NCBI GenBank assembly: GCA_003569245.1
Contig: BGOM01000005.1
Location: 1 to 64,000, forward strand
From: Opitutia bacterium
GTDB taxonomy: Bacteria; Verrucomicrobiota; Verrucomicrobiia; Opitutales; UBA953
Direction of reading: 5' to 3'
DNA length: 64,000 bases
Below, in pieces: positions 19,205 to 33,366 of this stretch; position 1 is the stretch's first letter; the number at the start of each line of letters is the position of its first letter. Both the position numbers and the translations under genes were made by a program. A model generated the notes under the pieces. It did no database searches. It saw only the letters and a program-made list of their open reading frames with translations, and was not told the origin of the DNA.

Positions 19205-20449
19205 ATGCCCGTACCTACCCTCCGCGAACTCGGCTCCGTCCAAGGCCAGCGTGTCCTCGTCCGTGTCGACTTCAACGTCCCTCAGGACAAGAAGACCGGC
19301 GCCATCACGAATACCCAGCGCATCGCCGCGGCCCTGCCGACCATCAAGTTCCTGCTCGAAGGCGGTGCCTCCCTGGTGCTCATGTCGCACCTCGGCCGTC
19401 CGGACGGCAAGGTTGTCGAGAAGTTCTCCCTCCGCCCCGTCGCCGCCGAGCTCGAGAAGCTTCTCGGCCGCCCCGTGAAGTTCGTCCCCGCCTGCGTGGG
19501 CCCTGAGGCCGAGGCCGCCGCCCAGGCCCTCAAGGCCGGCGAGGTCCTCCTCCTTGAGAACCTCCGATTCCACATCGAGGAAGAGGGCAAGGTGAAGCTC
19601 GAGGACGGCACCAGCCAGAAGGCCGACCCGGCCAAGGTCGCCGAGTTCCGCGCCTCCCTTTCCCGCCTCGGCCACGTCTACGTGAACGACGCCTTCGGCA
19701 CCGCCCACCGCGCCCACTCGTCGATGGTCGGCGTCGCTTTGCCCCGTAAAGCCGCGGGTTTCCTGCTCGAAGCCGAGCTCAAGGCCTTCGACATCGTCCT
19801 CAACAACCCGAAGCGCCCGCTGCTCGCCATCCTCGGCGGCGCGAAGATCGCCGACAAGATCCCGCTCATCCGCAATCTCATCGAGAAGGCCGACGAGATC
19901 ATCATCGGCGGCGGCATGGCCTACACCTTCCGCAAGGTCTGCGATGGCATGGAGATCGGCAATTCCCTCTACGACGCCGAAGGCGCCAAGATCGTCCAGG
20001 AACTGCTCGACAAGGCCAAGGCCCGCGGCGTGAAGGTCACCCTCCCGGTCGACTTCAACTGCGGCGACAAGTTCTCGCCCGATTCCAATACCCGGCCCGC
20101 CACCATGCAGTCCGGCATCCCCGCCGGCTGGGAAGGCATGGACGCGGGTCCCGAGTCCATCAAGCTGTACGAAGCGGCCATCGGTCGCGCCGGCACCGTG
20201 GTCTGGAACGGACCGTGCGGCGTCTTCGAATTCGACAAGTTCGCCGTCGGCTCCAAGGCCATGGCGGCCGCGGTCGCCCAGGCCACGGCGCGCGGCGCCA
20301 TCACGATCGTCGGCGGCGGCGACACCGCCACGGCGGCCAAGAAGTTCGGCGTCGACACCCAGGTGACCCACTGCTCCACCGGCGGCGGCGCCTCCCTGGA
20401 GTACCTCGAAGGCAAGGTGCTTCCGGGCGTCAAGGCCCTCGAAGCCTGA
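19205..20449 (+). CDS. pgk: Phosphoglycerate kinase
   Basis: A 414-residue enzyme transferring phosphate from 1,3-bisphosphoglycerate to ADP. It shows [11 protein letters not shown] near residue 18, [45 protein letters not shown], and the C-terminal nucleotide region [13 protein letters not shown] followed by [11 protein letters not shown] and [14 protein letters not shown]. All are standard pgk signatures. The about 160-base gap after the gap gene holds the gap terminator and presumably the pgk promoter. tpiA follows after 42 bases. Confidence 0.98.
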   Translation: MPVPTLRELGSVQGQRVLVRVDFNVPQDKKTGAITNTQRIAAALPTIKFLLEGGASLVLMSHLGRPDGKVVEKFSLRPVAAELEKLLGRPVKFVPACVGPEAEAAAQALKAGEVLLLENLRFHIEEEGKVKLEDGTSQKADPAKVAEFRASLSRLGHVYVNDAFGTAHRAHSSMVGVALPRKAAGFLLEAELKAFDIVLNNPKRPLLAILGGAKIADKIPLIRNLIEKADEIIIGGGMAYTFRKVCDGMEIGNSLYDAEGAKIVQELLDKAKARGVKVTLPVDFNCGDKFSPDSNTRPATMQSGIPAGWEGMDAGPESIKLYEAAIGRAGTVVWNGPCGVFEFDKFAVGSKAMAAAVAQATARGAITIVGGGDTATAAKKFGVDTQVTHCSTGGGASLEYLEGKVLPGVKALEA

Positions 20450-20491
20450 ACCCGCGGGAACCCTTTATAATCAAGCCTTAAAACCACCCCC

Positions 20492-21268
20492 ATGTCCCTC
20501 CGCACCCCCCTCATCGCCGGTAACTGGAAGATGAACAAGACCGCCACCGAAGGCGTCGAGCTGGCCAAGGCCGTCGCCGCCGCCGTCGGCATCGAGTCCG
20601 CCGTCCAGGTCGTCCTCTGCCCGCCCTTCACCGCGCTCGCCGCCGCCGTCGCCGCCGTCGAAGGCACGCACCTCTCGGTCGGCGCCCAGAACATGCACGA
20701 CAAGGCCAACGGCGCCTTCACCGGCGAGGTCAGCGCCGCGATGCTCCGCGACCTGCACGTCTCCTACGTGATCCTCGGCCACAGCGAGCGCCGCAGCCTC
20801 TTCGGCGAGGACGACGCCTTCATCAACCGCAAGGTCAACGCCGCGCTGGCCGCCTCCCTCAAGCCCATCCTCTGCGTCGGCGAGCTCCTCTCCGAACGCG
20901 AGGCCGGCACGACCAACGCCGTGGTGAAGCGCCAGCTCGAACTCGGGCTCGCCGGTGTCCCCGCCGCCAAGGCCGAGCAGGTGGTCATCGCCTACGAGCC
21001 CGTCTGGGCCATCGGCACCGGCAAGACCGCCACGCCGGCCATGGCGCAGGAAGTCCACGCCTTCATCCGCTCGCTCCTCGTCGCCCAGTTCGGCGCCGAC
21101 ACCGCCGCCCGCGTGCGCATCCTCTACGGGGGCTCGATGAAGCCTGACAACGCCGACGCCCTGCTCGCCGAGCATGACATCGACGGTGGTCTGATCGGCG
21201 GCGCCGCCCTCGAGGCCAAGAGTTTCGTGGACCTCGTCCGCAGCGCCGCCAAGTCCCTGTCCCGCTAA
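20492..21268 (+). CDS. tpiA: Triose-phosphate isomerase
   Basis: A 258-residue isomerase linking dihydroxyacetone phosphate and glyceraldehyde 3-phosphate. It begins LIAGNWKMNKT with the catalytic Lys, has the electrophilic His in VILGHSERRSLFGE, the catalytic Glu in VIAYEPVWAIGTGKTAT, and the phosphate-binding YGGSMKPDNA and GGLIGGAALEA segments. Codon bias is as strong as in gap and pgk. It is probably cotranscribed with pgk. Confidence 0.98.
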   Translation: MSLRTPLIAGNWKMNKTATEGVELAKAVAAAVGIESAVQVVLCPPFTALAAAVAAVEGTHLSVGAQNMHDKANGAFTGEVSAAMLRDLHVSYVILGHSERRSLFGEDDAFINRKVNAALAASLKPILCVGELLSEREAGTTNAVVKRQLELGLAGVPAAKAEQVVIAYEPVWAIGTGKTATPAMAQEVHAFIRSLLVAQFGADTAARVRILYGGSMKPDNADALLAEHDIDGGLIGGAALEAKSFVDLVRSAAKSLSR

Positions 21269-21293
21269 GGGGGTAGGGGAGTCCCGGTCCTTG

Positions 21294-21340
21294 GGCCGGC
21301 GAAGTGATTAGCCCCGAACGGGGCGATTACTTCGCCGGCC
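21294..21340. repeat. Long imperfect hairpin after tpiA
   Basis: GGCCGGCGAAGTGATTAGCC(CC) faces GGGGCGATTACTTCGCCGGCC around a GAAC loop, about 20 pairs with one mismatch and a bulge. There is no T tract. It could end or protect the pgk-tpiA transcript, or be one copy of a dispersed palindromic repeat; no second copy is seen in this window. Confidence 0.65.
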
Positions 21341-21388
21341 TAATAGTTTGAAACCCTGCCCCGGGATGACTTTGGGGTATTGAGTTGT

Positions 21389-21403
21389 TTAGAATTATTC
21401 TAA
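21389..21403. promoter_or_regulatory. Perfect inverted repeat in the AT-rich island before the respiratory operon
   Basis: TTAGAAT and ATTCTAA are separated by a single T. The site lies about 170 bases before the first small gene and 360 before actA, a distance suited to an operator or activator site. Confidence 0.4.
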
Positions 21404-21570
21404 TCAATATAAACTACTGATATACAAATACTTAAGATTAATCATCCGCCTTCTTTTCCGTCTTTATTCACATTAGGGGCTCAATCGACCCGAGAAACCT
21501 GCCCAAAAGCGTCAAAATTTGGGTTGCGAAGGGGGGCGGGGTTTCGTGCCTCTGGTTGCAAAAATCACCC

Positions 21571-21747
21571 ATGAGCGAGCACTCCACTTCCCGCAAAGGG
21601 TTCCTAGCCAAGTCCGGCGCTCTCCTGGCCTCCCTCGCCACCTTCGGCTTCCTCCGCTCCGCCCAGGCCGCCCCGGCCACGAACGCCGCCCCGGTGCGCA
21701 AGGTCGCCCCGGAGACGCGCGCCGTCCCCCGCGCCACCCAACGCTGA
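21571..21747 (+). CDS. 58-residue exported peptide, signal-sequence-only type
   Basis: From the ATG at 21571 the product is 58 residues. An N-region SRKGFL resembles a twin-arginine motif with one Arg replaced by Lys. It is followed by the hydrophobic stretch GALLASLATFGFL and an AQA-A cleavage-like site, leaving about 25 Ala/Pro/Arg-rich residues. It lies 18 bases before actA in the same direction, so it is likely in the operon. The nearest concept I know is the small Tat-signal protein encoded beside formate dehydrogenase genes; homology is not claimed. It might assist maturation of ACIII or be a non-functional short frame. Confidence 0.5.
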   Translation: MSEHSTSRKGFLAKSGALLASLATFGFLRSAQAAPATNAAPVRKVAPETRAVPRATQR

Positions 21748-21765
21748 TCTTCCGCCCGTCCCGCG

Positions 21766-22467
21766 ATGCGCAAACTCCTAGCCTTCCTCAACCGCCCTGC
21801 CAGCCGGGGTAATTTCGCGCCGCGAGCCGCGAATTCCGCGCCGTTCAAGATCCTCGTCTGCCTGCTCATCACCGGCGTCGTCGTCGTGGCCGCGGTCAAC
21901 GAGTACGCCACGAACAAGTATCTGAACGTCGGATACACCCCCGACCAGCCGGTCGCGTTCGACCACTCCTTCCACGCCGGTCCCGATTCGGTCCTGGGGC
22001 TGGATTGCCGCTACTGCCACAACTTCGTCGAGAAGTCCCCGCACTCCAACGTTCCCACCGCGAACACCTGCTGGAACTGCCACAGCATCGTCAAGCCCGA
22101 CAGCCCGGCCCTCGCGCTGGTCAAGAAGAGCGTCGAGACCGGCGAGGCCATCCGCTGGGTCAAGGTCCACAAGGTGCCCGACTACGTCTACTTCCCGCAC
22201 TCCGTCCATGTGAACCGCGGCGTCAGCTGCGTCGAATGTCACGGCCGCATCGACCAGCAGGTGGTCGTCGGCCAGCAGAAGTCCCTCAACATGAGCTTCT
22301 GTCTCGATTGCCACCGCAACCCCGAGCAGGTGCTCCGTCCCTTGGACAAGATCACCGACCTTGGCTACAAGGCGGCCACCCCGGCCGACCAGGTCAAGCA
22401 GGGCACGAAGTTCGTGCACGACTGGAAGATCAACCCGCCCCAGAGCTGCTCCGGCTGCCACCGCTAA
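21766..22467 (+). CDS. actA: Alternative complex III subunit ActA, pentaheme cytochrome c
   Basis: A 233-residue membrane-anchored multiheme cytochrome. One membrane segment covers about residues 28-46. Five CxxCH heme sites follow: CRYCH (81), CWNCH (102), CVECH (155), CLDCH (179) and CSGCH (228). In ACIII, a quinol:electron-acceptor oxidoreductase unrelated to the bc1 complex, ActA with ActE carries electrons out of the complex on the periplasmic face. Five hemes match ActA of other bacteria. It is the first gene of an act operon in canonical order A-F, spaced 18 bases from actB. Confidence 0.95.
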   Translation: MRKLLAFLNRPASRGNFAPRAANSAPFKILVCLLITGVVVVAAVNEYATNKYLNVGYTPDQPVAFDHSFHAGPDSVLGLDCRYCHNFVEKSPHSNVPTANTCWNCHSIVKPDSPALALVKKSVETGEAIRWVKVHKVPDYVYFPHSVHVNRGVSCVECHGRIDQQVVVGQQKSLNMSFCLDCHRNPEQVLRPLDKITDLGYKAATPADQVKQGTKFVHDWKINPPQSCSGCHR

Positions 22468-22485
22468 TCCCCACCTCCTTCCTCG

Positions 22486-25860
<3,375 letters not shown>

Positions 25861-25882
25861 CCCTTAACGCCTCCTCCGTCCC

Positions 25883-27292
<1,410 letters not shown>

Positions 27293-27311
27293 TCCCGCCG
27301 TCCGCATACCC

Positions 27312-27854
27312 ATGAACGAACGCAACGAACGCATCCACGGCGTGGCCTGCACCTTCCGCAAGGCCTCCGATGTCTACCACGCGGCCGAGAAGGTCCGCGA
27401 CGCCGGCTGGAAGCAGTGGGACGTCCACACTCCCTTCCCGATTCACGGCATGGACCAGGCCATGGGCCTCCCGCGCTCCCCGGTGCCCCGCCTGACGCTG
27501 CTCGGCGGCCTCACCGGTTTCGTCACCGGCTGCCTCCTGACCTGGTACACCAACTCCTTCGACTATCCGATCGTCGTCGGCGGCAAGCCCTTCTGGAGCG
27601 TGATCTTCCCGTTCCCCGTCCTCTACGAGTGCACGATCCTCTTCGCGGCCTTCGGCACGTTCTTCGGGCAGTTCATCTTCAACCGCCTGCCGCGCCATCA
27701 CCACCCGCTCTTCGACCACCCGCAGTTCGCGCGCGTCTCCGACGACACCTTCATGATCGTCCTCGAGGCCACCGACCCGAACTTCCACGTCGATGAGTCC
27801 CGCAACTTCCTGCAGTCGCTCGGCGGCCAGGAGATCACCATCGTCCGCGACTGA
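27312..27854 (+). CDS. actD: Alternative complex III subunit ActD (DUF3341)
   Basis: A 180-residue protein with two membrane segments near residues 57-78 and 98-122. The N-terminal soluble part has KASDVYHAAEKVRDAGWKQW and VHTPFPIHGMDQAMG, the most conserved signature of this subunit. ActD is a small structural subunit of ACIII at the membrane. It lies between actC and actE with short spacers (19 and 8 bases). Confidence 0.95.
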   Translation: MNERNERIHGVACTFRKASDVYHAAEKVRDAGWKQWDVHTPFPIHGMDQAMGLPRSPVPRLTLLGGLTGFVTGCLLTWYTNSFDYPIVVGGKPFWSVIFPFPVLYECTILFAAFGTFFGQFIFNRLPRHHHPLFDHPQFARVSDDTFMIVLEATDPNFHVDESRNFLQSLGGQEITIVRD

Positions 27855-27862
27855 ACCCACCC

Positions 27863-28579
27863 ATGAGCCGCTACCTCGCTTTCCTCGCCGTCGCCACGCT
27901 GGCCCTCGTCAGCTTCCTCGGCTTCCAGGGCAAGACCTCCAAGGACACCCCGGTCATGGTGTTCGACGACATGGACTACCAGGCCAAGTACAAGCCGCAG
28001 GGGGAGAACCGCTTCTTCGCCGACGGCCGGGACGCCCGGCCGCCCGTGGCCGGCACCGTCGCCCGCGGCGACGGCCTCGCCCCGCTGACGGTCTTCGCCG
28101 CCGATTACCGTCGCGCGGAGTCCCTCAATCCTTCGTTCGTCACCGGCAAGGACGCCACCGGCGCCTTCCTCGCGGCCTTCCCGGCCAAGTCCCTCGCCCT
28201 CCTCCCGGGCGGCGAGCTCGCGCCCTTCCGGGTCGACGCCCGCCTCCTTGAGCTCGGCCGCGCGAAGTACCAGGTCTACTGCGCCGTCTGCCACGGCGCC
28301 GCCGCCGACGGCAACGGCATCATGAAGGTGCGCTCCGCCGTCGAGGGCGACGCGGCCATCGCGACCATCGCCAACCTCCAGGCCCCGCTCTTCCGCGCCT
28401 ACCCGCACGGCCAGATCTACGACGTGATCGCCAACGGCAAGAACACGATGCAGCCCTACGGCGACAAGCTCTCCCCCGAGGAGCGCTGGGCCGTCGTCGC
28501 CTACCTCCGCGCCCTCCAGCTGTCCCAGGCCATGCCGGCCGACCTCGTCCCCGCCGCCGTGAAGGCCACCGTCAAGTAA
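27863..28579 (+). CDS. actE: Alternative complex III subunit ActE, monoheme cytochrome c
   Basis: A 238-residue cytochrome c with an N-terminal export or anchor segment (YLAFLAVATLALVSFLGF). One heme site, CAVCH, occurs at residues 140-144, and the axial Met is probably in NTMQPYGDKL. The region DDMDYQAKYKPQGENRFFADG is typical of ActE. It passes electrons from ActA toward a soluble or oxidase-bound cytochrome. Confidence 0.95.
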   Translation: MSRYLAFLAVATLALVSFLGFQGKTSKDTPVMVFDDMDYQAKYKPQGENRFFADGRDARPPVAGTVARGDGLAPLTVFAADYRRAESLNPSFVTGKDATGAFLAAFPAKSLALLPGGELAPFRVDARLLELGRAKYQVYCAVCHGAAADGNGIMKVRSAVEGDAAIATIANLQAPLFRAYPHGQIYDVIANGKNTMQPYGDKLSPEERWAVVAYLRALQLSQAMPADLVPAAVKATVK

Positions 28580-28586
28580 TTCGCAC

Positions 28587-29847
<1,261 letters not shown>

Positions 29848-29855
<8 letters not shown>

Positions 29856-30600
29856 GTCCTCCCAACCGCGGGAACCCCGCCCCCTGATCCCGGCCCAGGT
29901 CGCCTCCTGGCTCGGTCTCGTGGCTTTCCTCGCCGCGGCCGCCGTCGTCGTCGGTTACGCCTACTTCGCCACCCGGCCGACGACCAACAGCGACGCCGAG
30001 CGTCGCGCCGCCCAGAAGGCGCTACGCGCCAAGACCGAGACGGAAGGGCAGGCCCTCCTCGCCGGCGCCGCCCGCAACGCCGACGGCACCTTCCGCGTCC
30101 CCGTGGAGACCGCGATGTCGGTCATCGCCGCCGACCCGAAGGCCCTCGCGTCCTTCAAGCCCGCTCCGGCGGCTCCGGTCACCGCATCCGCGCCGGTCGC
30201 CACCGCCTTCGTCGCCGCCGACGCGGACACCCTGAAGCGCGGCGCCGCCGTCTACGCCCGTACCTGCCTGGCCTGCCACCAGCCGACGGGCAAGGGTCTG
30301 CCGCCCGTCTTCCCGTCGATCGCCGGGACCCCGATCGTGGTCGGCAATCCCGAGCTCCCGATTAAGTTCATCCTCCAGGGACTGATGGGGCCCATCACCA
30401 TCGAGGGTACCACCTACAATAGCATGATGCCGCCCGTGGTCGGGGTTTCCGACCAGGATATCGCCGACGTCCTCACCTATGTCCGCCAGAGCTTCGGCAA
30501 CAAGGCCAACGCGGTCACCCCGGCCCAGGTCAAGGCCGTGCGCGACGCCACCGCCGGCCGCACCGCTCCCTGGACCACCGCCGAACTCGGCCTCAAATAA
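29848..30600 (+). CDS. Membrane-anchored monoheme cytochrome c following ACIII
   Basis: A 250-residue protein with one membrane segment near residues 17-40, a linker rich in Ala/Pro, and a class I cytochrome c domain. The heme site is CLACH (140-144), and the probable axial Met is in YNSMMPPV. The linker segment TFRVPVETAMSVIAADPKAL looks like a conserved amphipathic piece. The gene overlaps actF by eight bases. In many ACIII clusters the next genes encode an SCO protein and a caa3 oxidase; here this cytochrome is followed by a cbb3-like set. Its role is probably electron transfer between ActE and a downstream acceptor. Confidence 0.85.
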
Positions 30601-30621
30601 TCTTCCCACCCTTCGCCCAAG

Positions 30622-32064
30622 ATGAGTCAGGAAAATCGTCCCGCCCGCCCGTCCGGTCGCCCGCCCGAGTCCGGCTTCGCCCGTCTCTCGCGCACCGAGT
30701 CCGGCCTCCGCGGCCCGTTCCTCTGTTTCTTCGCCTCCGCCGTGCTCTGGCTCGTCGTGGCCTCCGTGCTCGCGTTGGTCGCCGCCGTGAAACTGCACCG
30801 TCCGGACTTCCTCGGCGCCTGCGAACTGACGACCTACGGTCGCGTCACCGCCGCCGCCCGCGACACCTTCGTCTACGGCTGGGGCTTCAACGCCTTGTTC
30901 GCGGTCAATTTCTGGCTGATGGCCCAGCTGGGTCGCTTCGAGTTCCGCAACGGCTGGCTCGCCACCCTCGGCGGCGCCACTTGGAACCTCGCGCTCACCT
31001 ACGGCGTCGTCCAGATCATCCGCGGTGAGCTCGGTGGCTTCGCCTTGCTCGACCTCCCCCGCGAGGTCGGCCCGGTGCTGCTGCTCGCTTTCCTCCTGTC
31101 GGCCCTCTGGTCCGTCGTGGCCTACGCCCGTCGCCCGGGCGGCCAGAACTTCGTCTCCCAGTGGTACATCGTCGGCGCCACGTTCGCGCTGCCGCTCGTC
31201 TACCTGCTCGCGCAGCTGATGGTGCTTTGGTTCCCGACGGTCGGCACGGTCCAGGCTCTGGCGCATGCCTGGTTCGTCCAGAACCTGCTCTTCCTCTGGT
31301 TCGGTGCCTCCGCCTTGGCCGCCGCCTACTACTTCGTCCCGAAGATCCTGGGGCGTGCCCTCGGGCATTACTACCTCGCGCCCGTCGGTTTCTGGACCCT
31401 CTTCCTTTTCGCCGGCCTCGGCGCCCCCGCCGCGCTGCTCGGTGCCCCGATCCCCATCTGGCTCCAGTCCGTCGGTGTCGTGGCTTCGGTCCTCGGTCTC
31501 GTGCCGGTCGTCGTCCTCGCGATCAACTTCCTCTCCACGCTGTCCGTGGACGGGGGCTGGTCCCGTTCGTGGAACAGCACCACGCTCCGCTTCGTCGTGG
31601 TCGGCATCGTGAGTTTCCTCCTCTTCGGTCTCCTGACCGCGGTCTGCTCGACCCGCGACCTGAGCGCGACGCTCGCCTTCACCAGCTTCGCCGAAGGCCA
31701 GGTCCAGCTGCTGACCTACGGCGCCGCGACCATGATCCTCTTCGGCGCCAGCTACTTCATTCTCCCTCGCCTGACCGGTTCGCTCTGGCCCTCCTCCAAG
31801 TTGGTGCACGTCCACTTCTGGTCCGCGTTCCTCGGCTTGCTCATCGCCGTCGGCGCGGCCTTGGTCGGTGGCTGGCAGGCCGGTCAGCAGCTCGCGACGC
31901 CGGCGGTCTCCGCCGCCCAGGTCGCCGCGCAGTCCGCCCCGTGGGCGCTGGCCGGTTCGCTCGCGGCCCTGCTGCTGCTCATCGGCCACGTCGCCTTCGC
32001 CCTCAACGCCTTCGGCATGATCCTTTCTTCCACCACCCCGACCTCCGATGGTCGCTCCGACTAA
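30622..32064 (+). CDS. CcoN-like heme-copper oxidase subunit I homologue lacking all metal ligands
   Basis: A 480-residue, about 12-segment membrane protein alignable with CcoN, the catalytic subunit of cbb3 oxidase. Examples are GWGFNALFAVNFWL, AYYFVPK, NFLSTLS and VHVHFW for the family's FGGNALFA, YYFVPK, NGMMTLS and NAHFW. The ligand histidines are all changed. Low-spin heme: A79 (in GRVTAAARD) and Q362. Copper B: Q220 (WFVQN for WYGHN), A270 and A271 (PAALL for PHHLH). High-spin heme: Q360 (GQVQ for GHVH). The tyrosine that cross-links to copper is also absent. It therefore cannot reduce oxygen by the known mechanism. The open frame is intact and lies 21 bases after a cytochrome gene and 9 before the CcoO-like gene. 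I infer a structural or electron-wiring role. Confidence 0.88.
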   Translation: MSQENRPARPSGRPPESGFARLSRTESGLRGPFLCFFASAVLWLVVASVLALVAAVKLHRPDFLGACELTTYGRVTAAARDTFVYGWGFNALFAVNFWLMAQLGRFEFRNGWLATLGGATWNLALTYGVVQIIRGELGGFALLDLPREVGPVLLLAFLLSALWSVVAYARRPGGQNFVSQWYIVGATFALPLVYLLAQLMVLWFPTVGTVQALAHAWFVQNLLFLWFGASALAAAYYFVPKILGRALGHYYLAPVGFWTLFLFAGLGAPAALLGAPIPIWLQSVGVVASVLGLVPVVVLAINFLSTLSVDGGWSRSWNSTTLRFVVVGIVSFLLFGLLTAVCSTRDLSATLAFTSFAEGQVQLLTYGAATMILFGASYFILPRLTGSLWPSSKLVHVHFWSAFLGLLIAVGAALVGGWQAGQQLATPAVSAAQVAAQSAPWALAGSLAALLLLIGHVAFALNAFGMILSSTTPTSDGRSD

Positions 32065-32073
32065 TCCGGCCCC

Positions 32074-32595
32074 ATGAAGAACCTCAACCTCCTCCTCGCC
32101 GGCGTCTTCTTCTGCGTCGCCGCCGTCTGGACCGGCCTGCTGGTCACCGCCCAGGTCCAACTTGGCTCCCTCGGCCGCGCTCCTGCCGAGGAAGGCGGTC
32201 CGCTGTTCCCGGCGCGCGAGCCCGGCCTCGCCATCCAAGGTCGGGCCGTCTACCTCGACCTCGGTTGCGTGGCCTGTCACACCCAGCAGGTCCGTCCGGC
32301 CGGTCAGGGTAGCGATATCGCCCGCGGTTACGGTGTCCGCCCCAGCGTAGCCCGCGACTACGTCCTCCAGCCGCAGGTGCTGCTCGGTCAGCGCCGCGTC
32401 GGTCCGGATCTCGCGAACTACGGCGCCCGCGCCAAGTCCGACGCCGAGCTCGCCGCTTTCCTCGCCGCCCCGGCGGCCGGCGTCAGTCATCCGCCTTACG
32501 CCTTCCTCACGGCCGAGCGTTCGGCCGCCCTGGTGGCGTACCTCAAGTCCCTCCGCCAGGACTACTCCTCGCCCGAAGCCAAACTGAAGCAGTGA
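32074..32595 (+). CDS. CcoO-like monoheme cytochrome c
   Basis: A 173-residue protein with an N-terminal membrane anchor (residues 5-27) and one heme site, CVACH (65-69). The flanks GCVACHTQQVRP and GQRRVGPDLANYG match the CcoO signatures CxxCHSQxIRP and KRTGPDLxRVG. Normal CcoO uses a methionine in an NMPAY-like motif as second heme ligand. This protein has no methionine except the first, and H139 (SHPPY) stands at that place, suggesting bis-histidine ligation. It is shorter than typical CcoO. It is the natural partner of the CcoN-like protein encoded just before it. Confidence 0.85.
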   Translation: MKNLNLLLAGVFFCVAAVWTGLLVTAQVQLGSLGRAPAEEGGPLFPAREPGLAIQGRAVYLDLGCVACHTQQVRPAGQGSDIARGYGVRPSVARDYVLQPQVLLGQRRVGPDLANYGARAKSDAELAAFLAAPAAGVSHPPYAFLTAERSAALVAYLKSLRQDYSSPEAKLKQ

Positions 32596-32599
32596 TCCC

Positions 32600-33289
32600 A
32601 TGAACGACCGTAATCGTCATCCCGACCGCAACCGTCCGCCCCAGGGCAACCCTGGTCCCGCCGCCGACGGCTTCTCCGACGGCCGCCTCGTGGAGGTCCA
32701 CTCGCTGCTCGCCCGCGAAAAGGAGGAGCCGCGCGAGGGCTTCGCCCTGACGCCGATCTTCATCGTCTTCCTCTTCTGCGGTTTCGGTTTCTGGGGCGGT
32801 CTCTACCTTACCCGTCACAGCGGGAACTTCGCCTCCACGGCCTTCGACGTCAACGCTCCCAAGGTCACGGCCGCGACCGGCCCCGTCGAGTTCGAGCCCG
32901 ACGCCGCCAAGGGCGAGAAACTCTTCGTCGCCAACTGCGCCGCCTGCCACCAGGCCACCGGCCTCGGCGTGCCCGGTGCCTTCCCGCCCTTGGCCAAGTC
33001 CGCCTGGGTCGCGGGTGCGGAAGACCGCCTCATCAAGGCGATCCTGGTCGGCCTAGCCGGCGAAATCGAGGTCAACGGCGTCAAGTATAACGGCAACATG
33101 CCCAACGTCGGCGCGGCCCTCAAGGACGCGCAGGTCGCGCACATCGCCACCTACGTGCGCCAGGCCTGGGGTAACACCGCCGGTCCGGTCATGGACACGA
33201 AGGTCGCCGAGGTCCGCAAAGCCATCGGAACCCGCGGCCAGTACGCGCCGGCGGACCTCCTGAAGGAGCACCCGCTCGAGGCCAAGTAA
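32600..33289 (+). CDS. Membrane-anchored monoheme cytochrome c, CcoP-like position
   Basis: A 229-residue protein. A hydrophilic cytoplasmic N-terminus rich in Asn, Arg and Pro leads to one membrane segment near residues 50-70. A cytochrome c domain follows with heme site CAACH (113-117) and axial Met in YNGNMPNVG. The N-in anchor followed by a periplasmic cytochrome resembles CcoP, but only one heme is present instead of two. The domain is similar to the cytochrome at 29848-30600, suggesting duplication. It ends the respiratory operon and is followed by a strong hairpin. Confidence 0.85.
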   Translation: MNDRNRHPDRNRPPQGNPGPAADGFSDGRLVEVHSLLAREKEEPREGFALTPIFIVFLFCGFGFWGGLYLTRHSGNFASTAFDVNAPKVTAATGPVEFEPDAAKGEKLFVANCAACHQATGLGVPGAFPPLAKSAWVAGAEDRLIKAILVGLAGEIEVNGVKYNGNMPNVGAALKDAQVAHIATYVRQAWGNTAGPVMDTKVAEVRKAIGTRGQYAPADLLKEHPLEAK

Positions 33290-33312
33290 GCCTCCGGCTG
33301 ATCTGACCAAGC

Positions 33313-33346
33313 AGAAGGCCCGGCAGCTCGCGCTGCCGGGCCTTCT
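33313..33346. terminator. Bidirectional hairpin between the respiratory operon and trxA
   Basis: A perfect 14-base-pair stem, AGAAGGCCCGGCAG with its complement, closes on the loop CTCGCG. It lies between convergent genes. T tracts are short, but the stem is strong enough to stop both transcripts. Confidence 0.8.
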
Positions 33347-33366
33347 CGTGGGCCGCGGGCCCGCCC

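Larger units (their letters stand above)
21269..21570. promoter_or_regulatory. 302-base intergenic region between tpiA and the respiratory operon
   Basis: The first part holds a long imperfect hairpin (21294-21340). From about 21375 to 21475 the base composition turns sharply AT-rich. This island contains a perfect inverted repeat (21389-21403), TA-rich stretches that could serve as -10 elements, and the 9-mer TTATTCACA at 21464-21472. The last 95 bases are again GC-rich with no clear gene. It probably contains the promoter and control sites of the respiratory operon. Confidence 0.6.
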
